From positions 1 through 64,000 of the forward strand of contig NZ_BMVP01000008.1 in the NCBI RefSeq assembly GCF_014650775.1: a stretch of 64,000 nt of DNA, read 5' to 3'. The position numbers and the translations under genes are program-made. Position 1 is the first letter of the stretch, and the number at the start of each line of letters is the position of its first letter. The notes beneath the pieces are model-generated. The model was not told where the DNA came from and did no database searches. It was given only the letters and a program-made list of their open reading frames with translations. The DNA is from Streptomyces cirratus (GTDB lineage: Bacteria; Actinomycetota; Actinomycetes; Streptomycetales; Streptomycetaceae). Positions 8,487-17,269 of the stretch are shown here, piece by piece.

Positions 8487-9038
8487 ATGCGCAACATCCA
8501 GCGCCGCGCGATCGAGGCACCGGCATCCGAGGTCGGGCGGCTACTCGACCGCCTGAGCACCCCACAAGACCGCTTGTGGCCGGCGCGTTCCTGGTCCCCG
8601 CTGCGGCTCGACGCCGGACTGGCCGTCGGCTCGGCCGGGGGGCACGGCAGGATCCGCTACGAGGTCAGCGCGTACGAGCCCGGCACCCGGGTCCGGTTCA
8701 CCTTCACCCCCGGGCTGGGCCTGGAGGGCCACCACGAATTCGTCGTCGTACCCGACGGGCCGGCCCGCTGCGAGGTCGTCCATACGGCGTCGGGGCGTCT
8801 GGCCGGGAAAATGCGCCTGGTCTGGCCGCTCGCGATCCGCTGGCTGCACGAGGCGCTCCTCGCCGACCTGTTCGACAACATCGAGCGGGAGGCCACGGGC
8901 CACCTGGTCCGGCCCGCCCGTTGGTCCCCATGGGTCCGCCTGCTGCGCCGCTTCTTCCCGCCGGACTCGGCATCGACCAGCGGTCGCAGCCCCGGCCCGA
9001 CATCCGGGCCGCGCGACGAACCCCCGACGGGGCCGTGA
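8487..9038 (+). CDS. SRPBCC family protein
   Basis: A 183-aa protein whose first 150 residues follow the START/Bet v 1 (SRPBCC) pattern. There is an N-terminal strand RNIQRRAIEAPASEVGRLLDRL, antiparallel strands YEVSAYEPGTRVRFTF and EGHHEFVVV, and a long C-terminal helix RWLHEALLADLFDNIE. Such folds bind hydrophobic ligands. The last 35 residues are Pro/Gly/Ser rich and probably disordered. Start ATG 8487 has GGAGGAGG 6 nt upstream. It is divergent from a decayed TetR gene and carries that repressor's putative operators in its promoter, so it may now be deregulated. The ligand is unknown. Confidence 0.85.
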   Translation: MRNIQRRAIEAPASEVGRLLDRLSTPQDRLWPARSWSPLRLDAGLAVGSAGGHGRIRYEVSAYEPGTRVRFTFTPGLGLEGHHEFVVVPDGPARCEVVHTASGRLAGKMRLVWPLAIRWLHEALLADLFDNIEREATGHLVRPARWSPWVRLLRRFFPPDSASTSGRSPGPTSGPRDEPPTGP

Positions 9039-9155
9039 TTCCCGCATCGCCAAGCGTGCCCGCCCGGGGGAGGGGGGCCGGTAGCGGGCGCTCCTCGCCC
9101 AGGAGTCTTTCTGCTTCCCGTGTTCCGGGACCCGGGGAACTGCCATGGTGGGCGT

Positions 9156-9308
9156 ATGGCCTTACAGATCACCTACAGGGGCGTCCGGCTCGGTGAGGAC
9201 CTTGACATCACCGTGTACTGGTTCCCCCGGGATCCTGACCGGCCGACGGACACGTCGCGGACACCCTGGGCGCATGGCGAACATCGATGCCCCGTTATGT
9301 GGACGTGA
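9156..9308 (+). CDS. possible 50-aa protein, function unknown
   Basis: A short frame starting MALQITYRG, then LGEDLDITVYWFPRDPD. The ATG is preceded only by a weak GGTGGG stretch. It overlaps the next gene by 22 nt in another frame, which suggests a small leader gene or a decayed N-terminal fragment. The first 30 residues look like real beta-strand sequence and the rest does not. I do not recognise a family. Confidence 0.3.
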   Translation: MALQITYRGVRLGEDLDITVYWFPRDPDRPTDTSRTPWAHGEHRCPVMWT

Positions 9309-10351
9309 CCGGCACGCCGGAGGAGGTCGCTTCTTGGACCGCCGCCGCTGCCTCGTTCGTGCAGCAGATCGCCGCGGAGGAGCAGAAGCTGCTGAAAGCG
9401 GAACGGTGGATCGGGCGGTGGGACACGATCGTGACGCGTCGACGGGCGCGGGCGAGGTACGACGACGCCGGGGCATCGTTCCTGGCGCAGGTGCGGTCTG
9501 CGGCGGCCGCGTACCAGCCGGTCCGGGACGTCATCGAAGCGCGCCTGACGGAGCGGGAGGCTCACGAGCGCGAAATGGCGAGGCGTGCGTACCGGGAGAA
9601 GGAGCGTCAGCGGACGGAGGTCATCGCCCGGCTCAGGAAGTGGGAGAGCCGGCAGGAGGTGGCTGACCGCCCGCTGTCGGGCGGCCTCAGCCCCCGCCAG
9701 ATGGCAGCGAGAGGAGAAAGCCCCGCGAGTTGGCCTCCGCAAGTGCAGTCGGCCGTGGGTGACGTCGCCGTGTGGTGGGCGGGTGTGCGCGCGTCGGTGC
9801 GCAACAGGCAGGCGAGCGCGCGAGCCGTACGGAAAGTCGTCGAGGCGATCACCGAAACGGCCGCAGCACTGGAGGAGGCGGGCAGGCCCGGCATCAGCAC
9901 GATAAGGGCGAATCCCCAGGAAGTGCTCCGTGGCTGGTGGATCCGCTTCGACTGGTCGGACCTGCCCGACACCACCCGGCTCCGGACGCCACCGGACGTG
10001 CCGGCCGGATGCGTTGACGCGAAGGAATGGCTCTACCAGCTGTACCTGCCCCCCGACCAGATCCTCACCGTGCACCGATCGGGAGAGTTCGGTTTCGCGA
10101 GGGAATTCAGGTCAAAGATCCCGCCGGGGGGCTATGGCTATACGTACTCGTGGTTCAAGCGGAGCATCGAGGAGTTCGCGGAGGAGCTGATCCGCAACGA
10201 GATCATCGTCTTCCGGCCCCCGGGCCGCGACGAACCTCTGGCACTGCCGATGACCGACCACGCGGACCCCGAGGCGTACATGCCGTACGTCGAAGCCGTA
10301 GCCGAGCGCGCGGCGGCCCACTTCCACGCCCTGATCCCACGTCAGCCGTAG
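9287..10351 (+). CDS. hypothetical protein with long helical N-terminal half
   Basis: A 354-aa protein I do not recognise. Residues 15-130 are predicted by eye to be long amphipathic helices with many charged residues (EAREMARRAYREKERQR-like pattern), and could form a coiled coil. Residues 200-354 look globular, with WWIRFDWSDLPDTTRL, ILTVHRSGEFGFAREF and a final long helix AYMPYVEAVAERAAAHF. There is no signal peptide or membrane segment. The start ATG lacks a good ribosome site and overlaps the short frame before it, so translational coupling or a later start is possible. Codon use matches the neighbours. It is followed by a convergent hydrolase gene. Confidence 0.65.
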   Translation: MPRYVDVTGTPEEVASWTAAAASFVQQIAAEEQKLLKAERWIGRWDTIVTRRRARARYDDAGASFLAQVRSAAAAYQPVRDVIEARLTEREAHEREMARRAYREKERQRTEVIARLRKWESRQEVADRPLSGGLSPRQMAARGESPASWPPQVQSAVGDVAVWWAGVRASVRNRQASARAVRKVVEAITETAAALEEAGRPGISTIRANPQEVLRGWWIRFDWSDLPDTTRLRTPPDVPAGCVDAKEWLYQLYLPPDQILTVHRSGEFGFAREFRSKIPPGGYGYTYSWFKRSIEEFAEELIRNEIIVFRPPGRDEPLALPMTDHADPEAYMPYVEAVAERAAAHFHALIPRQP

Positions 10352-10447
10352 CGATCCGGCTGTGACCGCAGGGCCGGAGCCCGTTCTCGGCGGGTGGCAT
10401 CCCGGCCGGCACGGGATGCCTCCTGCTGCCGGCCTGACGGCCCGGCG

Positions 10448-11182
10448 TCACCGCAGGTGCCGGGTGAAGAACTGGGCCGCGGCGTCCGCCGCGAACTGCG
10501 GGACGCCGGTGTGGCCGCCCATGTTGGCGTGGAGGGACTTCTCCTCGGAGCCGAAGGCGTCGAACAGGTCCAGGGCCGCTTGCCGGTCGTTGCCTTCGTC
10601 GTCCCACTGGAGCAGGACGTGCAGGGGAATGGTGACCTGGCGGGCCTGCTCGAACATGGCGCGAGGCACGAAACTCCCGGCGAAGAATGCGGCGGCCTCG
10701 ATGCGCGGTTCGACCACCGCAAGGCGAACGCCGATGGAGATCACTCCCCCCGAGTACCCGACCGGGCCGCCGATCCCGGGCAGCGACAGGAGGTCGTCCA
10801 GGGCGGCCTGCCATTCGGGGACGGCTTTGTCGACGAGCGGGAGGACGAGGGCGTCGATGATGTCGTCGCTGACCGGGTCGCCCGCTTCCATGGCCCGGCG
10901 CAGGTCGGCGCGGGCCTGCTCGGCGGCGGCCCAACGGGGCCGGTCGCCGCTTCCGGGGAGTTCGATGGTGGCCGCGGCGAAGCCGTCCGTCACGGCGCGC
11001 CGGGCCCGGGCCACCAGCCGGGGATACATCTTGTGCAGTCCGAGCGGAGGGTGGCCGAGCAGGATCAGTGGGACCGGCGCGGATGCGGATACGGGCGTCC
11101 ACAGGATGCCGGGGATCTCGCCGAGGGTGAATTCGCGTTCGAGGACACCGTCGTCGAGGTGCTGCTCGGAAGTGAAACGCAT
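10448..11182 (-). CDS. alpha/beta hydrolase, dienelactone-hydrolase-like
   Basis: A 244-aa cytoplasmic protein with the alpha/beta hydrolase order. An oxyanion strand and loop read PLILLGHPPLGLHK. The nucleophile elbow GYSGGVISIG sits near residue 145, and a late HVLLQWDDEGNDRQAA strand-loop supplies the likely catalytic Asp. The final His lies in SLHANMGGHTGVP. The Ser-Asp-His spacing fits small dienelactone-hydrolase-like esterases. Many streptomycetes carry close relatives annotated only as alpha/beta hydrolase. Start ATG 11182 has GAAAGG 9 nt upstream. Substrate is unknown, and a decayed second hydrolase fragment lies about 400 bp upstream. Confidence 0.82.
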   Translation of the reverse strand: MRFTSEQHLDDGVLEREFTLGEIPGILWTPVSASAPVPLILLGHPPLGLHKMYPRLVARARRAVTDGFAAATIELPGSGDRPRWAAAEQARADLRRAMEAGDPVSDDIIDALVLPLVDKAVPEWQAALDDLLSLPGIGGPVGYSGGVISIGVRLAVVEPRIEAAAFFAGSFVPRAMFEQARQVTIPLHVLLQWDDEGNDRQAALDLFDAFGSEEKSLHANMGGHTGVPQFAADAAAQFFTRHLR

Positions 11183-11575
11183 GGTCGTGCCTTTCGGGAG
11201 TGCTCAGAGACGGCGCTCCCGGACGACCTATCGTCCGACCGTGACCCCGGAGGGGAGCACCCATGTCGATACTGCGTCCACGGGTACCACCTCCTCGTTC
11301 TCTCGCACGGCCTCCGCGAGGTTAACAGTGGTCGCCGGCGTCCGCCAACGGGTTTCGCGGAGGCTCCCTGTGGACGAACCCTCCCGCCGAGCGCCTCCTC
11401 GCACTCGGCGAGGTCGCCGTCCCGCCGCCACTCGGGGGGCGGGGCACCGCGTGGCACCGGTCGCCCGCCCGAGTCGGTGGCTCTCCTCCGGCTCGACACA
11501 CCCGCGTCATCACTCGCGTGATGACGTACCGGATGGTGGAACTGGTGGAGGACAACCGTCTTCCGCGCGGTGGGG
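11183..11575. other. intergenic stretch without a recognisable gene
   Basis: No frame here has convincing codon structure or family resemblance on either strand. The part next to 11182 should hold the promoter of the hydrolase gene. The rest may be decayed coding sequence, because a hydrolase-like fragment follows directly. Confidence 0.5.
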
Positions 11576-11707
11576 ATGCTCAGCGTCCCCTACGCCCCGC
11601 GCGGCGGGCCGCGGCCCAGCAAGGTCTTCGCGCAGATGGGAGGGGACGAGCGTCCCGCCGAGACCAACCGGCTCCTTGCCGACTGGCTCGCCTCCCTTCC
11701 CGCCTGA
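11576..11707 (+). pseudogene. C-terminal remnant resembling an epoxide-hydrolase-type alpha/beta hydrolase
   Basis: A 43-codon frame reads GMLSVPYAPRGGPRPSK, continues VFAQMGGDE, and ends NRLLADWLASLPA. The first half resembles the SVPxxPRG segment of epoxide-hydrolase-like enzymes, and the last half resembles the terminal helix of alpha/beta hydrolases. The parts in between are missing, and a stop lies just upstream, so this looks like an internally deleted remnant. Family assignment is tentative. Confidence 0.35.
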
Positions 11708-11771
11708 ACCTGGTCGACGTCGTACTGCCGGATCGGTCCTCCAGGCCGCGGAGCGGCGGCGTCAGGACGGC

Positions 11772-13775
11772 TCAGCACGGCGGCCGGTGGCCGTCGCGCA
11801 CGGCGTGGGGGCGGTCCGCCGAGACGATCGCCGCTTCGGCTCGCGGCATCGGGCTGCCGTCGGGAAGCAGGAGGAGGGCGGGTTCCAACACCGTGCCCAC
11901 GTCGGCGCCGCTGTGCGTCGTGTTCACGGCCGCGACGCGGTTCAGGGGGGCGGGTGCCAGTGTCTGCGTCTCGCGGATGTACGCGACGAAGCTCTCGAAG
12001 TCGCGCTGGTGGCGGTACGGCTCCCGGAAGCCGGTGAGCGCGTCGTAGCCGTCGTTCGCGAGGAAAGTGTAGGAGGGGGAGGCCAGGCGGTAGGTGCCGG
12101 TGAGGTCGAGCGGGGCGCCGTCGATGACGATGTCCGCCGGGCTCACGCGATCACCGACCCGGCCCAGGGCGTTGAACGTGTAGTGGACGTTCTTGGAGAG
12201 GGCCAGCGGCGCGAAGCGCAGTTCGCCGCTCGCCGTGCTCGTCCACTGCTGCTCCAGCGCGTCGTGGATCTGCTGCCCGCTCACCCACGCGCTGACCACC
12301 GGATCGCCGAAACCGACGGCCCGCCAGGCATTGCCGAAGGGCACCGCCCCGTCCGACGCCGCGTCGCGGACCAGGTCGCCCGCGATGACGGCTTGGCCGA
12401 CGCGCGGAGCGGCGGCGACCAGGGCGAACTGGGCCGGCACGTTGGGGTGGATGTTGGCGTCGTTCTCGGGGTCGCTCGGGCGGCGGCCCGCCCACAGCGC
12501 CCAGTCGGCGACCAGGTCGCCCATCGTGCTCTCGCCCGCCGCGTTACGGGTGCGCAGGAACGAGCCGGTCTGACGGCCGATCCTGGACCGGTCGCGTGCG
12601 GCCGCCTGGCCGGCCCAGTAGTCCACGACCTCTTTGAGGACCGGGTCGGGGGTGACGTCCCGGGTGTTGGGGTGGTTCGTGGAGACGGTCAGCTCGCGGA
12701 TCACCTTGCCGGTGACCGGGTGGAGGCGGAGGTTGATCTCGTTGATGAGCTGGCCGTAACAGCCCGCCTCGACGAAGGGGCGGGGGATCCCGGCGGGGTC
12801 GGGGAGCATCATGTTGAACCGGCAGTGCCAGTGGCCGGTGACGATGGCGTCGATGTCGGGGGAGACCCGCAGCGCCAGGTCCAGGGCCGGGCCGGAAGGG
12901 TCGGTGCCGCTGTTGAAGTCGGCGCCTGCCACTGCTCCGTCGTGCATGCTGAGGACGATGGCATTGACGCCTTGGGCCTTGAGCATGGCCGCGTACCGGT
13001 CGGCGGTGGCGACCTCGTCGAGGGTGGCGAGGCCGGGCTGGTACGAGCCGGGGAAGAGCTCGGTACCGAGGGCGGTGAGGTGGATGAAGCCGATCTGCAG
13101 TTCCCGGCCGTCGGCGTTGTGGACCTTCTCGATGCTGTACGCGGGCAGGACGGTGCTCTGGTCGGCGGCCCGGACGACGTTGGCGCTGTAGTAGCGGAAG
13201 TCGGCGCCGTGGAAGCGGGCGCCGGAGGAGTCGGTGAAGGAGGCGTCGCGGCCCTCGACGGGGAAGGGGATGCCCTGCTCCATGTGCCGTTGCAGCAACG
13301 CGGGGGACTTGTCGAACTCGTGGTTCCCGGCCGTCGCGAAGTCGAGGCCCATCCGGTTGAGGGCCTCGATGGTGGGCTCGTCGGCGAAGGCGGCGGCGTC
13401 GAACTCCCAACCGGAGAAGGCGTCACCGGGGGTGAAGAAGAAGGAGTGGGCGTGCCCGGAGCGGAGCCGTTGGAGGTGGGCCGCCATGTAGGCGACGCCG
13501 CCGACGGTGTAGCTGCGGCCGCTGTTGCCGGTGATGGTGGCGTTGCTTCCGGGCGCGGCCTGGAGGTAGCCGTGCAGGTCGGTGATGTTGAGGAGCTGCA
13601 CGTCGACGTACTCGTCGGCGGTGGCCGCGTCGCGGGCGTGGTGGGTCGCGTAGGCGGGAACCCCGGTGGCGAAGGTCGCTGCGGCGGTACCCATGGCGGT
13701 GAGGAAAGCGCGCCGCCCGAGGTGGGCGGAACTTCGGTCCGGACAGGTGGTCTTGGAGTACGAGTGCCTCGTCAC
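11772..13775 (-). CDS. Tat-exported bifunctional metallophosphatase/5'-nucleotidase
   Basis: A 667-aa extracellular enzyme expected to dephosphorylate nucleotides. Residues about 20-45 form a twin-arginine signal (LGRRAFLTAMG then a hydrophobic stretch to AYA). The metallophosphatase domain follows with NITDLHG (Asp and His metal ligands), GDAFSG, and GNHEFD. LSMHDGAVAG and TGHWHCRF come later, together giving the dinuclear metal site. The C-terminal half (GDLVADWAL, then TGTYRLASPSYTFLANDGYD) is the nucleotide-binding 5_nucleotid_C domain. I chose GTG 13775 because the upstream frame is a run-through into an antisense region. No strong ribosome site is visible, so the start is uncertain by a few codons. 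Confidence 0.9.
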   Translation of the reverse strand: MTRHSYSKTTCPDRSSAHLGRRAFLTAMGTAAATFATGVPAYATHHARDAATADEYVDVQLLNITDLHGYLQAAPGSNATITGNSGRSYTVGGVAYMAAHLQRLRSGHAHSFFFTPGDAFSGWEFDAAAFADEPTIEALNRMGLDFATAGNHEFDKSPALLQRHMEQGIPFPVEGRDASFTDSSGARFHGADFRYYSANVVRAADQSTVLPAYSIEKVHNADGRELQIGFIHLTALGTELFPGSYQPGLATLDEVATADRYAAMLKAQGVNAIVLSMHDGAVAGADFNSGTDPSGPALDLALRVSPDIDAIVTGHWHCRFNMMLPDPAGIPRPFVEAGCYGQLINEINLRLHPVTGKVIRELTVSTNHPNTRDVTPDPVLKEVVDYWAGQAAARDRSRIGRQTGSFLRTRNAAGESTMGDLVADWALWAGRRPSDPENDANIHPNVPAQFALVAAAPRVGQAVIAGDLVRDAASDGAVPFGNAWRAVGFGDPVVSAWVSGQQIHDALEQQWTSTASGELRFAPLALSKNVHYTFNALGRVGDRVSPADIVIDGAPLDLTGTYRLASPSYTFLANDGYDALTGFREPYRHQRDFESFVAYIRETQTLAPAPLNRVAAVNTTHSGADVGTVLEPALLLLPDGSPMPRAEAAIVSADRPHAVRDGHRPPC

Positions 13776-13913
13776 GGAGGAATGGTCCCGCCGGACGCCC
13801 CCCGTGTCGACTCGCCGGGCCGCACACCCGCAGCCCGTCGGTCCTCGCGGGGCGGGACGGCGCCATGGCGCCGGAGAACGGCTTCGAACGGCGTGGATGT
13901 TAGCTTCGTTCCC

Positions 13914-14543
13914 GTGGCGGAACACCAGGACCGGACCAGGACGGCCTACGACGGGGTCGTCGAACTCTATGCGTCCATGTTCGCCGACCGGCTGGAGACG
14001 CGGCCGTTCACCCGGGCCATGGTCACCACCTTCGCAGAGCTGGTGCGCGCAACGGGCAACCTGCGGACCGCCGACCTGGGGTGCGGGCCCGGACATCTGA
14101 CGGCCGTGCTGCACGACCTGGAGCTGGACGCCTTCGGACTCGACCTCTCCCCGGCCATGGTCGCCCACGCCCGGCGGGCCCATCCGTCGCTGCGGTTCGA
14201 CGAGGCGCGGATGGAGGCCCTGCCGGTCGAGGACCGCGCACTCGGCGGCGTGCTGGCCCACTACTCGATGATCCATACTCCGCCCGGGGAACTGCCCGCG
14301 CTGCTCGCCGAGCAGGCGCGTGTCCTGGCTCCAGGGGGCCTGATCCTGGTCTCGTTCTTCGCGACGGACGGCCCCGAGCCGGTCCGCTTCGACCACAAGG
14401 TGACGCCTGCCTACAGCTGGCCGGTGGACCGCTTCGCCGAGTTGCTGGCAGGGGCCGGCCTCGCAACGTTCGCCCGGCTGCTCCACGACCCGGCCTCCGA
14501 ACGGGGCTTCCTCGACGCCCACTTGCTGGCCCGCTTGCAGTAG
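13914..14543 (+). CDS. class I SAM-dependent methyltransferase
   Basis: A 209-aa methyltransferase. The SAM-binding motif I reads TADLGCGPGHLT near residue 50, followed by the acidic strand FGLDLSPAMVAHAR (motif II), the ARMEALPVEDRALGGVLAHYSMIH segment (post-motif, two pieces) and VLAPGGLILVSFF (motif III), in the order of ubiE/Methyltransf_11 proteins. Substrate is unknown. The start GTG 13914 is chosen because the N-terminus (AEHQDRTRTAYDGVVELYA) then matches the usual first helix; a GTG seven codons earlier is possible and neither has a good ribosome site. The frame is open far upstream only as antisense of the nucleotidase gene, which should not be taken as part of the protein. Confidence 0.85.
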   Translation: MAEHQDRTRTAYDGVVELYASMFADRLETRPFTRAMVTTFAELVRATGNLRTADLGCGPGHLTAVLHDLELDAFGLDLSPAMVAHARRAHPSLRFDEARMEALPVEDRALGGVLAHYSMIHTPPGELPALLAEQARVLAPGGLILVSFFATDGPEPVRFDHKVTPAYSWPVDRFAELLAGAGLATFARLLHDPASERGFLDAHLLARLQ

Positions 14544-14687
14544 AGCACGTCCGCGGCCGCGTGGCGTGCGCCTCCGCGACGGGCGTATCCGCGGGGCAGG
14601 GCCGGCGGGCCGGCCAAAGACCGGGCAGCCGGCACCGCGGCCGCACCGCCGGGCCCGGCCGGAGTGCGGGTTCAGCGGCGCACGGGT

Positions 14688-15644
14688 TCAGCGGCGTGCG
14701 ACGCCGTGCCTGGCCAGGTCCAGGAGGGCCTCCAGGTCGCGCGTCGCCTCGAAGGCGCACACGGCCGTCGCCAGCAGCAGTGCGACGATCGCGGCGACAA
14801 GCAGGGTGCGGTTGCGCAAGGGCGGCGTGAGCAGGGCCGCGACCCGACGCGGTACCGGGCCGGGTTCCGTGGGAGCGAACCGGCCCAGGACGCCGAGCGC
14901 GGCGGCGGGGATCCAGCCGCGGGCACGGGTGCGCTTGGCCGCCAGGGCCGCCTTGCCCACGGTGCGGGCCACCTGCCGTCGGTCGCCGACCGCGGTCGCG
15001 GCGCTCTCGTCGGCCCAGCGTTCGACCGTGTAGGACGTGGTGGAGGCGAGCGGCCGGAGCAGAGGATTCGCGGCCGCCGCGAGCTGGGTGAAGGCGACGA
15101 ACAGGTAGTGATGGTGGGTCAGGTGGGCCCGCTCGTGGGCGAGGAGGACCTCGTGCTCGGAGCTGTCGAGCGCGTCCAGCATGCCGGTGGAGACCACGAT
15201 GCGGCCCGGCAGCCCGGGGAGGGCGTACGCCTCGGCCGCCGGGTCTTCGACGACCACCAGTTGCTCGTGGCCCGGCATGCAAGCGGCTTCCGCCGCGGCG
15301 GCGGCCAGCGTGCGTACCCGGCGCCACAGCATCACGGCCGCTGCGGTGGCAGCGGCGGCCAGCACGGCGCAGGCGAGGAGACCGACCGACAGCGAGGCCG
15401 GGTCGTGGTGCTGGGCCACTTGCGCCGACCAGCGTCCATCGGCCAGCCGCGCGAGCAGGGGGAAGCGGAGCAGCGCGGTGATCGCGAGCACTCCGAGGGC
15501 AAGGCTGCTTGCCGAGGCCAGCACCACCGCGCCGACCGTCAGCAGCCAGGTGGCCAGGCGGGGCGGCAGTCGCTCGCCCAGCGGCCGGGCGGCCCAGGCG
15601 GCCGGCACCGGGAAGAGCAGGAGCAGGTACACGGCGAAATGCAT
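14688..15644 (-). CDS. M56 family membrane metallopeptidase (BlaR1/MecR1-like sensor protease)
   Basis: A 318-aa polytopic membrane protein. Two N-terminal hydrophobic segments and a third near residue 100 precede a cytosolic metalloprotease domain with HERAH (zinc site) and a downstream WADESAA glutamate. A last transmembrane helix near residue 290 ends the protein. It lacks the extracellular penicillin-binding sensor domain of staphylococcal BlaR1, as is usual for actinobacterial M56 proteins. It follows the blaI-like gene with 10 bp between them, or overlaps it if the GTG at 15662 is used, so the two are one operon. The family role is cleavage of the BlaI repressor after a cell envelope signal; the signal here is unknown. 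Confidence 0.9.
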   Translation of the reverse strand: MHFAVYLLLLFPVPAAWAARPLGERLPPRLATWLLTVGAVVLASASSLALGVLAITALLRFPLLARLADGRWSAQVAQHHDPASLSVGLLACAVLAAAATAAAVMLWRRVRTLAAAAAEAACMPGHEQLVVVEDPAAEAYALPGLPGRIVVSTGMLDALDSSEHEVLLAHERAHLTHHHYLFVAFTQLAAAANPLLRPLASTTSYTVERWADESAATAVGDRRQVARTVGKAALAAKRTRARGWIPAAALGVLGRFAPTEPGPVPRRVAALLTPPLRNRTLLVAAIVALLLATAVCAFEATRDLEALLDLARHGVARR

Positions 15645-15654
15645 CAGGGGAGCC

Positions 15655-16038
15655 TCAGTCACCGATGTCCAGGAGCTTGCGCAGCAGCTGCTCGTCGTCG
15701 TCGGAGAGGTCGTCGACGAACCGGGTCAGTACGGCTTCGCGGTCCGGGCGGCCCTCCAGCACCTTGCGCATCTCGTGGGCGGCAAGGCCGGATTCGTCGG
15801 CGATGGGGGCGTAGGCGAAGGCGCGCCCCCGCGGGCTGCGCTTGAGCAGGCCCTTGGCGTACAGCCGGGACAGGGCCGTGACGACCGTGCTGTACGCGAG
15901 GTCGTCGCCGAGGACGTCCTTGACTTCGCCCGGGCTCAGGGCCTTGGGTGCGGCGTGGTGGAGCGTGTCGAGGACCTCGGCCTCCAGCTCGCCTTTGCCC
16001 CGTCCGCGCTTGGGCGGGGTGGGTTCGTACACGGACAC
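15655..16038 (-). CDS. BlaI/MecI/CopY family transcriptional repressor
   Basis: A 127-aa winged-helix repressor. The N-terminal DNA-binding domain reads GELEAEVLDTLH, then LSPGEVKDVLGDDLAYSTVVTALSRLYAKG, in pieces that match the penicillinase-repressor family. The C-terminal half (LAAHEMRKVLEGRPDREAV) is the dimerisation helix set. Start GTG 16038 has GGAGGAGG 6 nt upstream; the frame stays open further but without a site. It is the first gene of an operon with the M56 protease. Its promoter carries the palindrome TTCTACGTTGCCGTAGAA, and the same palindrome type precedes uppP, so both are probable targets. Confidence 0.93.
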   Translation of the reverse strand: MSVYEPTPPKRGRGKGELEAEVLDTLHHAAPKALSPGEVKDVLGDDLAYSTVVTALSRLYAKGLLKRSPRGRAFAYAPIADESGLAAHEMRKVLEGRPDREAVLTRFVDDLSDDDEQLLRKLLDIGD

Positions 16039-16080
16039 GGTCGGCCTCCTCCAGCGCCGTCTTCTGCGTTCACGCAGATG

Positions 16081-16098
16081 TTCTACGTTGCCGTAGAA
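16081..16098. promoter_or_regulatory. putative BlaI operator upstream of blaI
   Basis: TTCTACGTTGCCGTAGAA is a perfect 7-4-7 inverted repeat 43 bp upstream of the repressor start. It fits the TACNNNNNNGTA-like core of BlaI family operators. A second hairpin, CTGCGT-TC-ACGCAG at 16064-16077, lies between it and the gene. Confidence 0.8.
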
Positions 16099-16216
16099 GC
16101 TGCTCCTGGAGTCTGCCATGCCCGACGGCCGCCGTGCAGGTCCGGTGTCGCCCCGGGTGGCGCCACGGTTCCGGGAGTGTGCCCGCACCCATGGGTTTTG
16201 TGTTCCCTGACGCATC

Positions 16217-16234
16217 TTCTACAGTCACGTAGAA
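16217..16234. promoter_or_regulatory. putative BlaI operator upstream of uppP
   Basis: TTCTACAGTCACGTAGAA has the same TTCTAC-N6-GTAGAA arms as the site in front of blaI, and lies 112 bp before the uppP start. Two identical-arm palindromes in one 300-bp divergent region support a shared regulator. Confidence 0.78.
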
Positions 16235-16346
16235 CTTCTGCGGCGGCGCTCGACCTGCTCACCCGGGTGGTGGGGGTACCCACGCGAACCCTCGCCTTGC
16301 AACGCCTGACCACGCTCACCACCCACGACGAAAGAGATGGACCCCT

Positions 16347-17183
16347 ATGAGTGCTATCAGCGTCGGACAGGCCGCAGTCCTCGGAGTCGTGGAGGGGGTG
16401 ACCGAATTCCTGCCCGTCTCCTCGACCGGCCACCTCAAGATCACCGAAGGGCTGATGGGCATTCCCGTCGGCGACGCCTCCGTGGTCGGTTTCACCGCCG
16501 TGATCCAGGTCGGCGCGATCGCCGCGGTCCTCGTCTACTTCTTCAAGGACATCGTGCGGATCGTCTCCGCCTGGGGCCGCGGTCTGGCCAACCGCGAGGA
16601 GCGCTACCACCACGACTACAAGTTCGCCTGGTGGGTCATCTACGCCACCATCCCGATCGTCGTCGTCGGCCTGGCGGCCAAGCCGCTGATCGAGGGCACC
16701 CTCGCCTCCTTGTGGGTCGTTGCCGGATCACTCATCGTCGGCTCCGCCCTCATGTGGGCCGCCGACCAGATGGGCCGCCACAAGCGCGGCGAGGACGACA
16801 CCGGTCTCAAGGACGCCATGCTGGTCGGCTGCTCCCAGATCCTCGCCCTGCTCTTCCCGGGCTTCTCCCGCTCCGGCGCCACCATGTCCACCGCCCTCAT
16901 CCTCGACCTCGACCGCGTGGCGGCCACCCGCCTCTCCTTCTTCCTCGGCATCCCGGCCCTGACCGGCGCGGGTCTGTACGAACTCAAGGACGCCATCGGC
17001 GCCGGAGTCGACCCGCTGCCACTCGTCGTGGGCACCGCCGTCTCCTTCGTCGTCGCCTACGCCTCGATCGCCTGGCTGCTCAAGTTCGTCGCCAGGCACT
17101 CCTTCAACGCCTTCGTGCTGTACCGGATCGTCATCGGTGTCCTGCTCTTCGGCCTGCTGGGCACGGGAGTGCTCGCCGCCTGA
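16347..17183 (+). CDS. uppP: undecaprenyl-diphosphate phosphatase
   Basis: A 278-aa membrane enzyme that dephosphorylates undecaprenyl pyrophosphate to recycle the lipid carrier of peptidoglycan synthesis; overproduction gives bacitracin resistance. Both catalytic motifs are intact: EGVTEFLPVSSTGH at residues 16-29 and PGFSRSGAT at 171-179, the latter with the essential Arg175. About eight hydrophobic segments fit the BacA/UppP fold. The length is normal. The gene diverges from the blaI-M56 operon and has a copy of the BlaI-like palindrome in its leader. This suggests that uppP is induced by envelope stress when BlaI is cleaved. Confidence 0.97.
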   Translation: MSAISVGQAAVLGVVEGVTEFLPVSSTGHLKITEGLMGIPVGDASVVGFTAVIQVGAIAAVLVYFFKDIVRIVSAWGRGLANREERYHHDYKFAWWVIYATIPIVVVGLAAKPLIEGTLASLWVVAGSLIVGSALMWAADQMGRHKRGEDDTGLKDAMLVGCSQILALLFPGFSRSGATMSTALILDLDRVAATRLSFFLGIPALTGAGLYELKDAIGAGVDPLPLVVGTAVSFVVAYASIAWLLKFVARHSFNAFVLYRIVIGVLLFGLLGTGVLAA

Positions 17184-17269
17184 CCGCTGCGGGGGAGGGG
17201 CGCGCCGCCGCGCCGGAACGCCCGCCCCTGCGCCAACGCCCGGTCCGGCCACGGGGCATCGCCGCCCGG

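Noticed and set aside
11300..11330. A fifth LacI-type operator at a GTTAAC sequence
   Set aside because: Only the hexamer matches (aggttaacagt); the GTGAGCG half is absent.
10362..14543. Plus-strand open frame of nearly 1,400 codons
   Set aside because: It is mostly antisense to the nucleotidase and hydrolase genes and keeps open because of G+C-rich codon bias. Only its last 210 codons, the methyltransferase, show real protein features.
14688..16038. Beta-lactam resistance locus
   Set aside because: The BlaI/M56 pair lacks a penicillin-binding sensor domain and no beta-lactamase or PBP gene is adjacent; the palindromes point to uppP instead.
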